From Myxococcales bacterium (GTDB lineage: Bacteria; Myxococcota_A; Polyangia; Polyangiales; Houyiibacteriaceae): a DNA stretch of 64,000 bases. The stretch spans positions 1 through 64,000 of the forward strand of contig JAOTVB010000020.1 of NCBI GenBank assembly GCA_029863605.1, in the 5' to 3' direction. Positions 9,721 through 19,900 of the stretch are shown one piece after another. The first letter of the stretch is position 1. Every line of letters begins with the position of its first letter. The position numbers were made by a program, and so were the translations under genes. Below the pieces are notes generated by a model, which was not told where the DNA came from, made no database searches, and saw only the letters and a program-made list of their open reading frames with translations.

Positions 9721-11114
9721 CCCTCTGCTCTACGGATACCATAAGTCCGCATTTTCTTGTGAAGATTGGTGCGCTCGACTCCCAAGATGGTGGCAGCTCG
9801 GGAGATGTTCCAACCCACCTCGTCGAGGGTTTGTAGGATGTAGTCCTTCTCGGCTCGGCTCCGGTATTCCCGCAGGGTCAAGCGCGCGCCTGACTCGTCG
9901 AGGGTGGGGGGGAGATCGCTTGGCGGCGTCGAACCGCGGCGTCCCTCGCTCAGCACGCCTTCCTCGGGGAGGTCGTCCATGGTGATGCGATCCCCGCTCA
10001 AGATCGCCATCCGTTCGACGACGTTGCGAAGCTCGCGGACGTTGCCCGGCCACGGTCGATCGGCCAACTCCTCGAGGACCTCGTCGTCGATCGGCTTCTC
10101 GCGAAGGCCATTCTCGAGCGAAAACTCGCGAAGGAAGCCCGTGGCCAGAAGCGGAATGTCCACCTTCCGATCGCGCAGAGGCGGGGTCAAAATCGGGATG
10201 ACATTGAGTCTGAAGTAGAGATCCTCCCGGAAGCGGCCTTCCTGGACCTCGACCTCGAGGTCTTTGTTGGTCGCCGCGAGCACGCGCACGTCCACCGCGA
10301 TCGACTTCTCGCTACCCACGCGAGAGATCTCGCCGCTTTGCAGAGCGCGAAGCACCTTCGCTTGAGCGCTAGCGCTCATGTCCCCAATCTCGTCTAGAAA
10401 AAGCGTGCCCTCGTTTGCCAGCTCGAACATGCCCTTCTTGCGACCCTGCGCCCCGGTGAACGCGCCTCGCTCGTAGCCAAAAAGCTCGCTCTCGATCAGC
10501 TCGGCAGGAATAGCCGCGCAGTTGACCTTGATGAAAGGACCGTCTGCTCGCGGGCTCAGCCGGTGGATCGCGCGCGCGATCAGCTCTTTGCCCGTGCCGC
10601 TCTCGCCCGTGATCAGAACGCGCCCGTTGGTAGGTGCGACCTTCTCGAGTTGTGCGAAGAGCTCCCGTATGGCCGGGCTCTCCCCGATCATTTCGTATCG
10701 GTGCTCGACGTCCGCGCGAAGCTGTTCGACCTCGCGCTGAAGCTGCCAGGTTTTGAGCGCGTTGCGCACGGTCACGAGAACGCGGTCGCGGTCGAGAGGC
10801 TTTTCGAAGAAATCGGTGGCGCCGAGTTGCACCGCTTGGACGGCCTCGGCAAGCGACGCGTGACCCGAGACCATGAGCACCGGCAATCGTCGGGTCTCGG
10901 GCTTACTGCGGATCTTGGAAAGTGCTTCGATGCCACTCATCTTCGGCAGCCGCACGTCGAGAATCACCAGGTCGACTTCGTGGTTCTCGAGCGCCTCGAG
11001 CCCCTCTTCGGCCGACCCTGCTTCGAGGGCGCTGAACCCCGAACCTTCGAGGACCATGCGAAGCGTGCGACGGATGTTCTTTTCGTCATCAACGACGAGG
11101 ATCGTGGCGCCCAT
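9717..11114 (-). CDS. sigma-54-dependent response regulator (NtrC family)
   Basis: [43 protein letters not shown], Fis HTH (NISRAATILGVERTNLHKKMRTYGI). Confidence 0.93.
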   Translation of the reverse strand: MGATILVVDDEKNIRRTLRMVLEGSGFSALEAGSAEEGLEALENHEVDLVILDVRLPKMSGIEALSKIRSKPETRRLPVLMVSGHASLAEAVQAVQLGATDFFEKPLDRDRVLVTVRNALKTWQLQREVEQLRADVEHRYEMIGESPAIRELFAQLEKVAPTNGRVLITGESGTGKELIARAIHRLSPRADGPFIKVNCAAIPAELIESELFGYERGAFTGAQGRKKGMFELANEGTLFLDEIGDMSASAQAKVLRALQSGEISRVGSEKSIAVDVRVLAATNKDLEVEVQEGRFREDLYFRLNVIPILTPPLRDRKVDIPLLATGFLREFSLENGLREKPIDDEVLEELADRPWPGNVRELRNVVERMAILSGDRITMDDLPEEGVLSEGRRGSTPPSDLPPTLDESGARLTLREYRSRAEKDYILQTLDEVGWNISRAATILGVERTNLHKKMRTYGIRRAEG

Positions 11115-11175
11115 ACGACACGCTTATATCACGTGGCCGAATGACCGCCTCAAAGAGTGATAAGGTAGACGAAGC

Positions 11176-11994
11176 GTGATGGACGCAGAGAAGACGGCGC
11201 GGGCGCGTTTGCGCGCACTGCTCGAGGACGCGAGGCCGCCGACAGGCGGGGTACCACTCGATGACATCGCGAAGGAGACCGCGCCCCTGCTTCCGCTGTT
11301 GAACGAGCTTTCGGAAGAGGAACGCGCTGCCGGCGATTACGAGTCGTTTCAGTTTCGCGAGTGTCTCACCGTGCTGACCTTGCTGGGCCGACGATTGGCG
11401 CTCTTGGATCTAACACCCACGGCCGCAGTGCAAGTCGTGCAGCTAGCGCTGCGCGCTGCCGATGACAGCGAAGCTCTTCCGGCAAGACGGTTCGCCGAAC
11501 GCGCGGTAGCCGCTGTGATCGAGGGTTTCGTCCTAGGGCGTGAAGAACGAGTCCTGCAGGAGCACGAAACGGGGGCGGCCAAACACCTCGGCCCGATTCG
11601 GATCGACGACAAGATCTTCGCGTTGATCATCTCGGGACTTCACGAACCTTCGACGCTCAGCGAGCATGTCGACGCCCTCGGGCGTGCGATGCTCGACGCA
11701 GATGCCGAAATCGCCATCGTCGATTTGTCGCAACTCGGAGAGGCCAACCGCGACAGGGCCGCAGCGATGTTCGCCGCGGATGAAGTCGTGCGCATGTTGG
11801 GAGGCTTGTGCTTCTTCTCCGGTGTCGACGCGCGGTGGAAGGCAGCCATGGCCGACGCGCGGATTGCGCTCGACCCGATGCAAATCACCGAAACCTTCGC
11901 GGCGGCCCTGGCCGCGGCTCGCGAAACCGCAAACGCAGCTACGCCGGGGCGTACCGCGAAGTGGCGCGGCCTTCTAGATCTCCTCCGGCGCTAA
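11176..11994 (+). CDS. RsbR-like protein with C-terminal STAS domain
   Basis: C-terminal pattern GPIRIDDKIFALIISGLHEPSTLSEHVDALGRAMLDADAEIAIVDLSQLGE...LGGLCFFSGVDARW is STAS-like; N-terminal half helical. Confidence 0.5.
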   Translation: MMDAEKTARARLRALLEDARPPTGGVPLDDIAKETAPLLPLLNELSEEERAAGDYESFQFRECLTVLTLLGRRLALLDLTPTAAVQVVQLALRAADDSEALPARRFAERAVAAVIEGFVLGREERVLQEHETGAAKHLGPIRIDDKIFALIISGLHEPSTLSEHVDALGRAMLDADAEIAIVDLSQLGEANRDRAAAMFAADEVVRMLGGLCFFSGVDARWKAAMADARIALDPMQITETFAAALAAARETANAATPGRTAKWRGLLDLLRR

Positions 11995-12019
11995 GGGCGA
12001 CGAGATCGATCAGTGTGTA

Positions 12020-12997
12020 CTAGTCGATGGCCAATTCTTCTAGGGCGGTTTGGGCGCGGGTCTTGGTTTTGGGGTGAGCGGCTGCGCGTTCTAGCCATGT
12101 GCGGGCCCGTTTCGCGTCGCCGAGCTTGGCATAGCAGCGCCCCAAGGCGAGCTCTTGCTCGGGGTCGGGCTTGACGCCCGCGTCGCGCCGGCGACGCTTC
12201 TCGAAGTCCGCGACGGTCTTTCGGCACGTGGCGTCGGTATCATCGCCGTCTTCCTTGACCTCTTTGTTGGCCTCTTGATCCGCCGACTCGTCCGCCAATG
12301 CCACGGTGCGTGCAGCGCCGGCAGCGCGTGCGTTGGCGGCCGGCGCCTGAACCATGTCCTCCATCCCCGCCACTGCACCAATGTCGGAGGCTTCTTCGGG
12401 CGCCGCTTCGACCGCTTTGGCTTGTCTCACAGGAGCAGAGGCGGCCCTACGCTTTTCTTGCGCGCGCTTCCGTCGCACGACCGAAGTCTTCGGTGGGCCC
12501 TCTGCCTGGCGCTCGGCCCGCGTTTCTTGATCGAGTCGCAACCCCTGTTCGGCTTTGTCGCTCACCGCCTCTTCGACCTCTACCGGGGCGCTCGCCGGCC
12601 TCGGCTCCGTCACGATGTCTTCGTCCGATTCGGCGAGGGGGGTGCCAAACCCATCTTCGGTTGCGAGCTCGTTGTCGCCCGGAATCGCCCACACGCCGAT
12701 GCCCACAGCCAGAAGGGCAATGGCTGCCATCGCCCACGGTGGCGCTTGAAAGCGGCGCTTGCCGACGCGCGCCACGTTCGTGCGTCGCATCACGGCTGCA
12801 CGCAGGATGTCGGCATCCACGCGTGCCGACGGGTCTTCCAGCGGAAGTTGGTCCACCGCGACGAGCGCGGCCTTCATCTCGTCGAACAGCGCTCGGCAAT
12901 CCGGACATCGGTCGAGGATCTCTCGCACTCCGGCAGGATCGACCGCCTCGCGTTCGATCAACTCGAGGACCTCCTCTTTGCATTGCTCACAGTTCAT
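12020..12997 (-). CDS. putative anti-sigma factor with TM segment and TPR-like C-terminus
   Basis: N-terminal MNCEQCKEEVLELIE...EILDRCPDCRALFDEM, TM WAMAAIALLAVGIGVWAI, C-terminal ALGRCYAKLGDAKRARTWLERAAAH; overlaps the ECF sigma gene by 11 nt. Confidence 0.75.
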   Translation of the reverse strand: MNCEQCKEEVLELIEREAVDPAGVREILDRCPDCRALFDEMKAALVAVDQLPLEDPSARVDADILRAAVMRRTNVARVGKRRFQAPPWAMAAIALLAVGIGVWAIPGDNELATEDGFGTPLAESDEDIVTEPRPASAPVEVEEAVSDKAEQGLRLDQETRAERQAEGPPKTSVVRRKRAQEKRRAASAPVRQAKAVEAAPEEASDIGAVAGMEDMVQAPAANARAAGAARTVALADESADQEANKEVKEDGDDTDATCRKTVADFEKRRRRDAGVKPDPEQELALGRCYAKLGDAKRARTWLERAAAHPKTKTRAQTALEELAID

Positions 12998-13598
12998 GTT
13001 TCTGCGGCTCCACTTCGCGTACGTGCTCCTCGAGGTCGCTCAAGCCGTTCTGCAGGCGCTCGAGCGCGTATCGCATGCGGCTCTTGACCGTATTGGCTGA
13101 CACCCCAACGACCTCGGCGATCTCTTTGAAGGCAAGGCCTTGCACCTGGCGCATCAGGAACACCTCCCGCTGGTCTTCGGGAAGTTCCTCCACCGCTTCG
13201 GCGATTCGCCTTTGGAGGGTCCGCCGCATCGCCAGGCGATCCGTGGACGGCCCGGGGTTGGGAACCCGCTCGCCCAGGCTCCGCGCCGAGCCCGGACCCG
13301 TGGCATCGAGGGATGCATGTCGCCGAAAGACCATCTTTCGCTGATGATCGACGCAATGGTTCCGGGCGATGGTGTACAGCCAGGTCGAGAACTTGGCGTC
13401 CCCCCGGAACTCGTCGCACCGTTCGATGACGCGCATCCAGACATCCTGGTAGAGTTCTTCCGCCCTCTCGCGATCGCGCGCCGACCGCAATAGGAAGTTG
13501 AAGAGAGGCCGTCGGTATCGAAAGAGCAACATCTCGAAGGCTTGGGTGTCGCCGGCTTGATAGGCGCAAAGGAGCTCTTCGTCCGGGGGATCGCTCAC
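12987..13598 (-). CDS. ECF-type RNA polymerase sigma factor
   Basis: FNFLLRSARDRERAEELYQDVWMRVIERCDEFRGDAKFSTWLYTIARNHCVDHQRK; region 4 EDQREVFLMRQVQGLAFKEIAEVVGVSANTVKSRMRYALERLQ. Confidence 0.93.
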   Translation of the reverse strand: MSDPPDEELLCAYQAGDTQAFEMLLFRYRRPLFNFLLRSARDRERAEELYQDVWMRVIERCDEFRGDAKFSTWLYTIARNHCVDHQRKMVFRRHASLDATGPGSARSLGERVPNPGPSTDRLAMRRTLQRRIAEAVEELPEDQREVFLMRQVQGLAFKEIAEVVGVSANTVKSRMRYALERLQNGLSDLEEHVREVEPQKHEL

Positions 13599-13758
13599 GA
13601 TGCGCTCCCGTACCCCATAGCCAGCGTATGCATGCTCGAGTCACACATGGATCGACGGTTGACGTTGCCTGAGGATCTACCCGATCGGCGCCCTGCAAGT
13701 GAAGGACAATTCAGCGATTCTCGTCGGTCACGCTGCTCCGCGTCGCTCCCGACCTTCA

Positions 13759-13788
13759 TTGACCCACGTGCTGGCGCTTTGGTATAAG
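13759..13788 (+). promoter_or_regulatory. sigma-70-like promoter of the 13.8-24.0 kb operon
   Basis: TTGACC (13759-13764), 18-bp spacer, TATAAG (13783-13788), about 60 nt upstream of the start codon at 13849. Confidence 0.6.
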
Positions 13789-13848
13789 CGCGAGGACCAC
13801 CAAGGGGCAATTTCGCTTCAGATGGTGGTCACTTAGAGGGGAATCGCG

Positions 13849-14577
13849 ATGCGCGGGAAAGTTGCGCTTTCAGTCGTAGTGGCGTGCCTTTGGGCGGGCG
13901 GTGCCGTAGCGGTAGCCCAGACCGAAGCAGCGCCCCCACCGGATACGTCGACCGACACGCCGAGCGAAGCCGCGCCGAGCGAAACTGCGCCGACCCCGGC
14001 GGCACCTGTCACGGTGGCGCCGATCGATGCCGGCACGTATGCGGTCCGACTCCGAGATCTGGAACAGCGGATCAACGAGCTCAAAGAGCAGATTTTTCGT
14101 TCCAAGGCCCGGCTTTCGCTGCTCGCCGAAACAGTGCTCGAGGGCGTCGTTGGAGGTGGCCAGACGGTCATCGTCCACGAGAATCGAATGTCGGAGGGCT
14201 TCAAGCTCGTGCGCGTCGTGTACGCGCTCGATGGCGCTCCGATCTTTACCAAGGCCGATGAAGAAGGAGCCATCGGCGACCAAAAAGAGTTCGAGGTTTA
14301 CAACGGAAGCATCGTACCGGGCGAGCACACGTTGACGGTGAACCTCGAGTACCGTGGACATGGCTATGGGGTCTTCGCCTATTTGAAGGGCTACCGCTTC
14401 AAAGTTCGATCGACGTATACGTTCTCGGTCCCCGAAGGCCGCGTCGCGACCCTGGTCGTGGTCGGCTACGAGAAAGGTGGCCCGACGACTCCGCTCGAGG
14501 AACGACCTGCGGTGCGTTTCATCGAGCGGATCGAGCGTCAGGCGCGACCCGACGCAGAGGGTGAGGGCGTTCGGTAA
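13849..14577 (+). CDS. secreted hypothetical protein, coiled-coil plus beta-rich domain
   Basis: Signal peptide MRGKVALSVVVACLWAGGAVAVAQ, Pro/Ala linker, coiled coil RLRDLEQRINELKEQIFRSKARL, C-terminal beta-rich region. Stop overlaps the next start (TAATG). Confidence 0.75.
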   Translation: MRGKVALSVVVACLWAGGAVAVAQTEAAPPPDTSTDTPSEAAPSETAPTPAAPVTVAPIDAGTYAVRLRDLEQRINELKEQIFRSKARLSLLAETVLEGVVGGGQTVIVHENRMSEGFKLVRVVYALDGAPIFTKADEEGAIGDQKEFEVYNGSIVPGEHTLTVNLEYRGHGYGVFAYLKGYRFKVRSTYTFSVPEGRVATLVVVGYEKGGPTTPLEERPAVRFIERIERQARPDAEGEGVR

Positions 14578-16967
14578 TGGGACGGCGTGGGGCGACTCCA
14601 TCGCCGCCCTCACCAAAACTTGGCAGAGGGCGAGCGTGGCAACGGCGGTTGGGGGCAGTCCTGGCCGGAAGCCTTCTTGCGTCCGCCGCGTCCGTCGCCG
14701 CCCAGGACCTCAATCAACTCAACCGCGACTTAGCGGACGTCGAGTCCGACACGCAGCGTCTGATGAGCAGGCCGGTCCCCGTGGATACCCGAAAGACCGA
14801 CACATTCGTCGAGGAACGCCTCACGGACGGGGAGCTCTATCTTCGCCTGGAAGATTACCTTCGCGCGGCAATCTTGTTCACCGACATCGTCGAGCACTAT
14901 CAGACGCATCAGGCTTACCCGGAGGCGCTCTTCCTTCTCGGTGAGTCGCTCTTTCTCGCTGGTGACACCCTCGGTGCGAGACGTCGTTACGAAGAAGTCA
15001 TCGATCGGGGAACCGATTCAGCATTTTCCGTCTATCTCGAACGCTCACTCAGTCGGCTCATCGAAATCGCGATCGAGACCCAGGACTTTAGAGGCGTCGA
15101 TGTCTACTTCGCCCGACTGGAGGCGTTGCCGTCCTCCACGTTGTCGGTAACCACGGCATACTTCCGCGCCAAGTATCTCTACAACCGCGCCGTTCCGGTC
15201 GACCAGGTGCTCAACGCGCCTACCGATCGAGCGATTCGCGGCATCGACCAAGCCCGCCTCGAGCAGGCCCGTCAAGCTTTTCTCGCGATTCCGAGCGGCA
15301 ATGCCTACTCGCTTCGCGCCAAGTACTTCGTCGGAACCATCTATATTCTTCGTGCAGAGTACATCGATGCGATTGCGGCGTTCCGCACGGTTCTCGGCCA
15401 CGAGCCAGCGAACGAAGATGAAGCCGAGGTCGTCGAGCTCACCTATCTCGCATTGGCAAGGCTTTACTACGAGACCAGCCAACTCGAACAGGCCATCGAT
15501 GCATATCGCGCCGTGCCCCAAACCTCCGACCGGTTCGACGCTGCGCAGTACGAGCTCGCCTGGACGTACATCGCCATGGGCGACGCGGTCCAGGCGGAGC
15601 GGGCGCTCGAGGTGCTGTCGATTGCAGCACCGGACAGCCCGCTCAACGCGGATGGAAAAGTGCTGCGAGGAGAGCTGCTGGCACGTGCCGCCCGCTACAA
15701 CGAGGCAGAAGCGGTTTTCGAGGAGGTTCGAGACCAGTTCGGGCCAATCAGCGCGGAGCTCGACCGGACGCGCCTCGAGCACCCCGATTTACCCGAGTAT
15801 TTCAGGGGGCTTGTCCGGCAAAACCTAACCAACTTCGACATCGATGCCTTCCTGCCCGAAAGTGCGCGCCAGTGGGCGCCAGTCGAGGGCAACTACCAGC
15901 GCGCGCTTGGCTTGCTGGCGGACCTCAGCGAGGCGACGCAGCTCGTGGACGAAACCGACGAGCTAGCAGCTCGGATCACCGCCGCCCTGGCCGCGCCCAA
16001 TCGACTGGCTGTGTTCTCGGATCTACGGCGGCAACGCGAGAGGACGACCGGGCTTCGGAATCGACTCGCCCAGCTGCGCGGAGCCTACATCGATAGCGAG
16101 GAGCGCGCTCTCGGCCGTCGGACGGCGCAGGCCGACCAGATTCGGACCAGGCGCAAGGAGCTCCAGGCCAAAGTCAAGAAGATGCCGGTCGACACCGAAG
16201 ACTTCGTCGACCGAGATTTCGAGAAGCTCGGCGAATACCGAGCGCTCGAACGCGAGCTCCAGGGCCTTCGCGTCGAGATCCTAGGCCTCGAAGCGCGCAT
16301 CGTTGCCTCGAAGACCGGGATGGCGTCGGTCGACCCCCAGAAAGTCGACAGAGCCGCGCTCGAGGCACAGCTAGCCGACCATCAGGCAGAAATCGCAGAT
16401 TACGAGGAACGTTTGGTTTGGATCCGGCGGCGACTCGAGGTTGGGCGACTGCACGTCGGTGTGGGCGACAAACGATACCAATCCGATGCTCTCGAGCGGT
16501 CGAAGTTCAATGACCTGGTCAGACGAGAGCGGGGCATCGTCGGTTCGGCTGGGGCTGCGTTCGACAGCGCCCACGGGCGCATCGCAGCCACGGAGCGACT
16601 CCTCGACCGACGTGATGCCGAGGTCGACACGGTGGTCCAGAAGAGGGTTTCGCGGATGATGGCCGTCGTCGACGAAGAGACCCGAAATCTCTCACGCTAC
16701 CGTCGCGCGCTGAAGTCCGTCGAAGGTGAGACGGAGGATGTGGTCGGCGCGATCACTTACCTGAATTTCGAACGCATCCGACGCCGTTTCTACGATTTGG
16801 TCATGCGGGCTGATGTCGGCAAGATCGACGTCGCCTGGGCCAAACGCGAGGACCACCGGCTTCGAATCGACGGTCTGACACGGGAGCGTGCGCGCGAGAT
16901 TCAAGCGCTGGACGACGAGTTTCGTGATGTGATGGACCAAACCGATGGTTCAGAGGGGGGGCGATGA
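14577..16967 (+). CDS. TPR protein, large periplasmic; candidate GltC/NfsC-like by position
   Basis: Multiple TPR-like segments (LYLRLEDYLRAAILFTDIVEHYQTHQAYPEALFLLGESLFLAGDTLGARRRYEEVI) then long coiled coil; ATGA overlap with the next gene. Confidence 0.7.
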   Translation: MGRRGATPSPPSPKLGRGRAWQRRLGAVLAGSLLASAASVAAQDLNQLNRDLADVESDTQRLMSRPVPVDTRKTDTFVEERLTDGELYLRLEDYLRAAILFTDIVEHYQTHQAYPEALFLLGESLFLAGDTLGARRRYEEVIDRGTDSAFSVYLERSLSRLIEIAIETQDFRGVDVYFARLEALPSSTLSVTTAYFRAKYLYNRAVPVDQVLNAPTDRAIRGIDQARLEQARQAFLAIPSGNAYSLRAKYFVGTIYILRAEYIDAIAAFRTVLGHEPANEDEAEVVELTYLALARLYYETSQLEQAIDAYRAVPQTSDRFDAAQYELAWTYIAMGDAVQAERALEVLSIAAPDSPLNADGKVLRGELLARAARYNEAEAVFEEVRDQFGPISAELDRTRLEHPDLPEYFRGLVRQNLTNFDIDAFLPESARQWAPVEGNYQRALGLLADLSEATQLVDETDELAARITAALAAPNRLAVFSDLRRQRERTTGLRNRLAQLRGAYIDSEERALGRRTAQADQIRTRRKELQAKVKKMPVDTEDFVDRDFEKLGEYRALERELQGLRVEILGLEARIVASKTGMASVDPQKVDRAALEAQLADHQAEIADYEERLVWIRRRLEVGRLHVGVGDKRYQSDALERSKFNDLVRRERGIVGSAGAAFDSAHGRIAATERLLDRRDAEVDTVVQKRVSRMMAVVDEETRNLSRYRRALKSVEGETEDVVGAITYLNFERIRRRFYDLVMRADVGKIDVAWAKREDHRLRIDGLTRERAREIQALDDEFRDVMDQTDGSEGGR

Positions 16968-19900
16968 CCTGGGCGCGGCTCACGGCGTTCGCCTTGTGCG
17001 CGGCCTTGCTCCCAGTAACGCCCTCCGTCGGTGCGCAGGACGCGGAGCTCGAGCCGCAGCCCGACTCGGACGAGCCGGACCGTGACTCTCCACGAACCGA
17101 AGACGTCAAAGCAACCCCGTGGGAGGGTACGACCGACACCACCTTGCCGCCATTCTTGCAGGATACCGAAGAGCGCGTGGTGGACGAACGGCCGCGGCCC
17201 ACGGAGCAACAACTCGAGGGGTTGCGGCAGCTGGAAGGGGAAGTCGAACGGTTCCTCGAGAGCGGAGGTGCCTACCGCGACACGGTGACATCGCTGGTGC
17301 GTCGCGAATACCTTCAGCGACGACGCGCACGCGATCGTTGGTACGGCGCACAGATCGAGGCAGAGGACCGAGCCTTCAACGAGGCCCGGAAAGACGCGAT
17401 CCAAATTTTTGAAGAGTTCATCCGTCGTTATCCCGACCACCCGAGGTACAGCCCTGACGCGATGTTTCGCCTGGGAGAGCTCTACTTCGAGCAGAGCGCC
17501 ATCGAGTTTCAGCAGCTCTACGACCGGGCCCAGGCAGCTCGCGAGGCTGGAGACGCGACGGCGGAGGACGCTCTTCCGGCTGCGCCCGACTTCACCCCGA
17601 CGATCGAGCTCTACAAAGACTTAGCCCGCCGATTCCCGAAGTACGAGCGTTCCGACGGCGTGTACTATTTGATCGGATATACCCTGAACGAGACAGGTCG
17701 CCCCGAAGAGGCCATCGCCGCGTGGCTCGCCCTCGTGTGTGCCAACAAGTACGACTACGACCCCAATTGGCGCCCGCCACCTCCAGACGCCTCGGCAGCC
17801 GCGCAGGCCAGGTACCCGGCGCTGACCCTCGATGGTCGGCGCCTCGGCGCCTCGGTCGGCGGGAGGTTCGTCGACCCGTATGCGAACTGTGAGCCGATTT
17901 CGCCGGATGCTCGGTTCGTGAGCGAAACCTGGTTTCGAATCGGTGAGTACCACTTCGACGATTTCGGCGGCGAGAATGCCCTCGACCTCTCGATCGCCGC
18001 CTACGACCGAATCCTCGAGCAGCCCGATGATCGCAACTACAACCTCGCTCTCTACAAAGTCGCCTGGGCCTATTACCGCGCCAGCCGCTACCCCGAAGCG
18101 ATTCAGAACTTCGCCAAGCTCGTTCAGTGGTCCGACGACGCAGAGCGCGAAACTGGACGGGCTGGATCCGAGCTGCGACCCGAGGCAGTGGAGTACCTCG
18201 GCATCGCGTTCGCCTACGACGACTGGAACGAGAACCAGATCCCGGATCGTGCCGAGGGGAAGCGCACCGGCATCCAGCGAATCCAAGACGAGTCGTTGCT
18301 GCCACAAGACCGCGCCTGGACGCCGGAAGTCTACTTCCAGCTCGGCCAGGTGTACTTCGACGAAGCCAAGTATCCCGAGGCGATCGCCGCCTGGCGGCTC
18401 GCGCTGTCGAGGTGGCCCAATCACCACCGGACACCGGAGGTTCTGAACGACATTGCAGTTGCACATCAGATGCACAACGAGTTCGAAGAGGCGATCATCG
18501 CGCGCACCGAGCTCACCGGTTACGTGCAGGGGAGCACCTGGTGGAATGCAAACATGGATCGCCCGGCGGAGCAGCGAAACGCCGAGCAACTGGCCGAGAA
18601 CGCCCTGATCGTGACCGCCGTCCACCACCATTCTCGAGCGCAGCGCTTACGGCAACAATGCGTGGAGGAGCGGAACGTGCGGCTTTGTCGAGACGCTCAG
18701 CGCGAGTATGCACTCGCAGCGGCGGCGTACCGAGGATATCTCGAGCACTATCCCAACAACCCTCAAGGCTACGAACTACACTACAACCTGGCCGACGCGC
18801 TCTATTGGTCGGAGAGTTACGAACAAGCGGCCACCGAGTATGCGGAGGTTCGCGACTCCAATGTCGACGACAGCTATCTGGCCGAGTCCGCTCGTCGAGT
18901 CGTCGAGTCCTTGAAGCGAATTTCGGACCGGGACATCGAAGAGGGCCGTCTGGCCGTGCGGGATAAGGCCCCCGCAGTGGCGGGGGAGCCGCCGACCGCT
19001 CAGCCCGTCGCAATGCCGGGGACGGTCCAGCGTCTTGCGCGCGCGCGCGAAATCTATCTGACACGGGTCAGCCCGCAGCGCGACACCGAGGCCGTCCGCG
19101 CCGCCTACGACTACAACAATGCGTTGCTGCTTTATTGGTACGGCTACTGGCCACAGGCCAAAGCGCGCTTCAACCGCATCTACGAGGAGCGCTGCTCAGG
19201 AGCGGAAGCCGACGCCACGGGGCAAGTCGCGTGGGAGAATCTGCGCGCCATGGCGGTGGCCGAACGAGACTCCGAAGAGATCCGACGACTCGCGACCGAC
19301 ATTCAAGAGCGCGGTTGCACCTTCTCGGCGCGTGCCGCGGCGATCGATTGTGGCAAGCCCGCCAATCGTGACAAACCGATCTGTCGCGCCGGCTCCGATC
19401 TCAACGCGCTCGTCTATCAAGACGCGCTCGAGGTCTACAAGAGTGCGGCCGAAGCGACAGGCGCCGAACGCCAACGGCGCTACGAGCAGTCAGCGACGAT
19501 GTTACTCGGGGCGGTCAACGCCAATCCAAATGACAAGCAGGCTCCGATCGCGCTCGAGTATGCCGCGTTGGCACTGGAGGCGACCAACCGCTACGAGTCG
19601 GCCGGCACGCTGTATCAGCGAGTCATCGACGAGGTGGGGCCGCGTCGAGCAGAAGACGCAGAAGAGCAGAAGAGCCTCGACGCGATCCTTGCCAATGCAC
19701 ATTTCAAGCTCGCTTACAACGCAGCCCGCTACTTCGACTTCGACCGTGCCGTCGAAAACTACCGCGTGCTCGCCGACTCGAAGCGATTTGCAAGCTCCGC
19801 CGACCCGGCGGTCCAGCAGCAACGGACCAATGCCCTGGTCAACTCGGCCATCATGCTCGAGCAACTCCAGCAATACGAAGAGGCAGACAGATATTACAGG

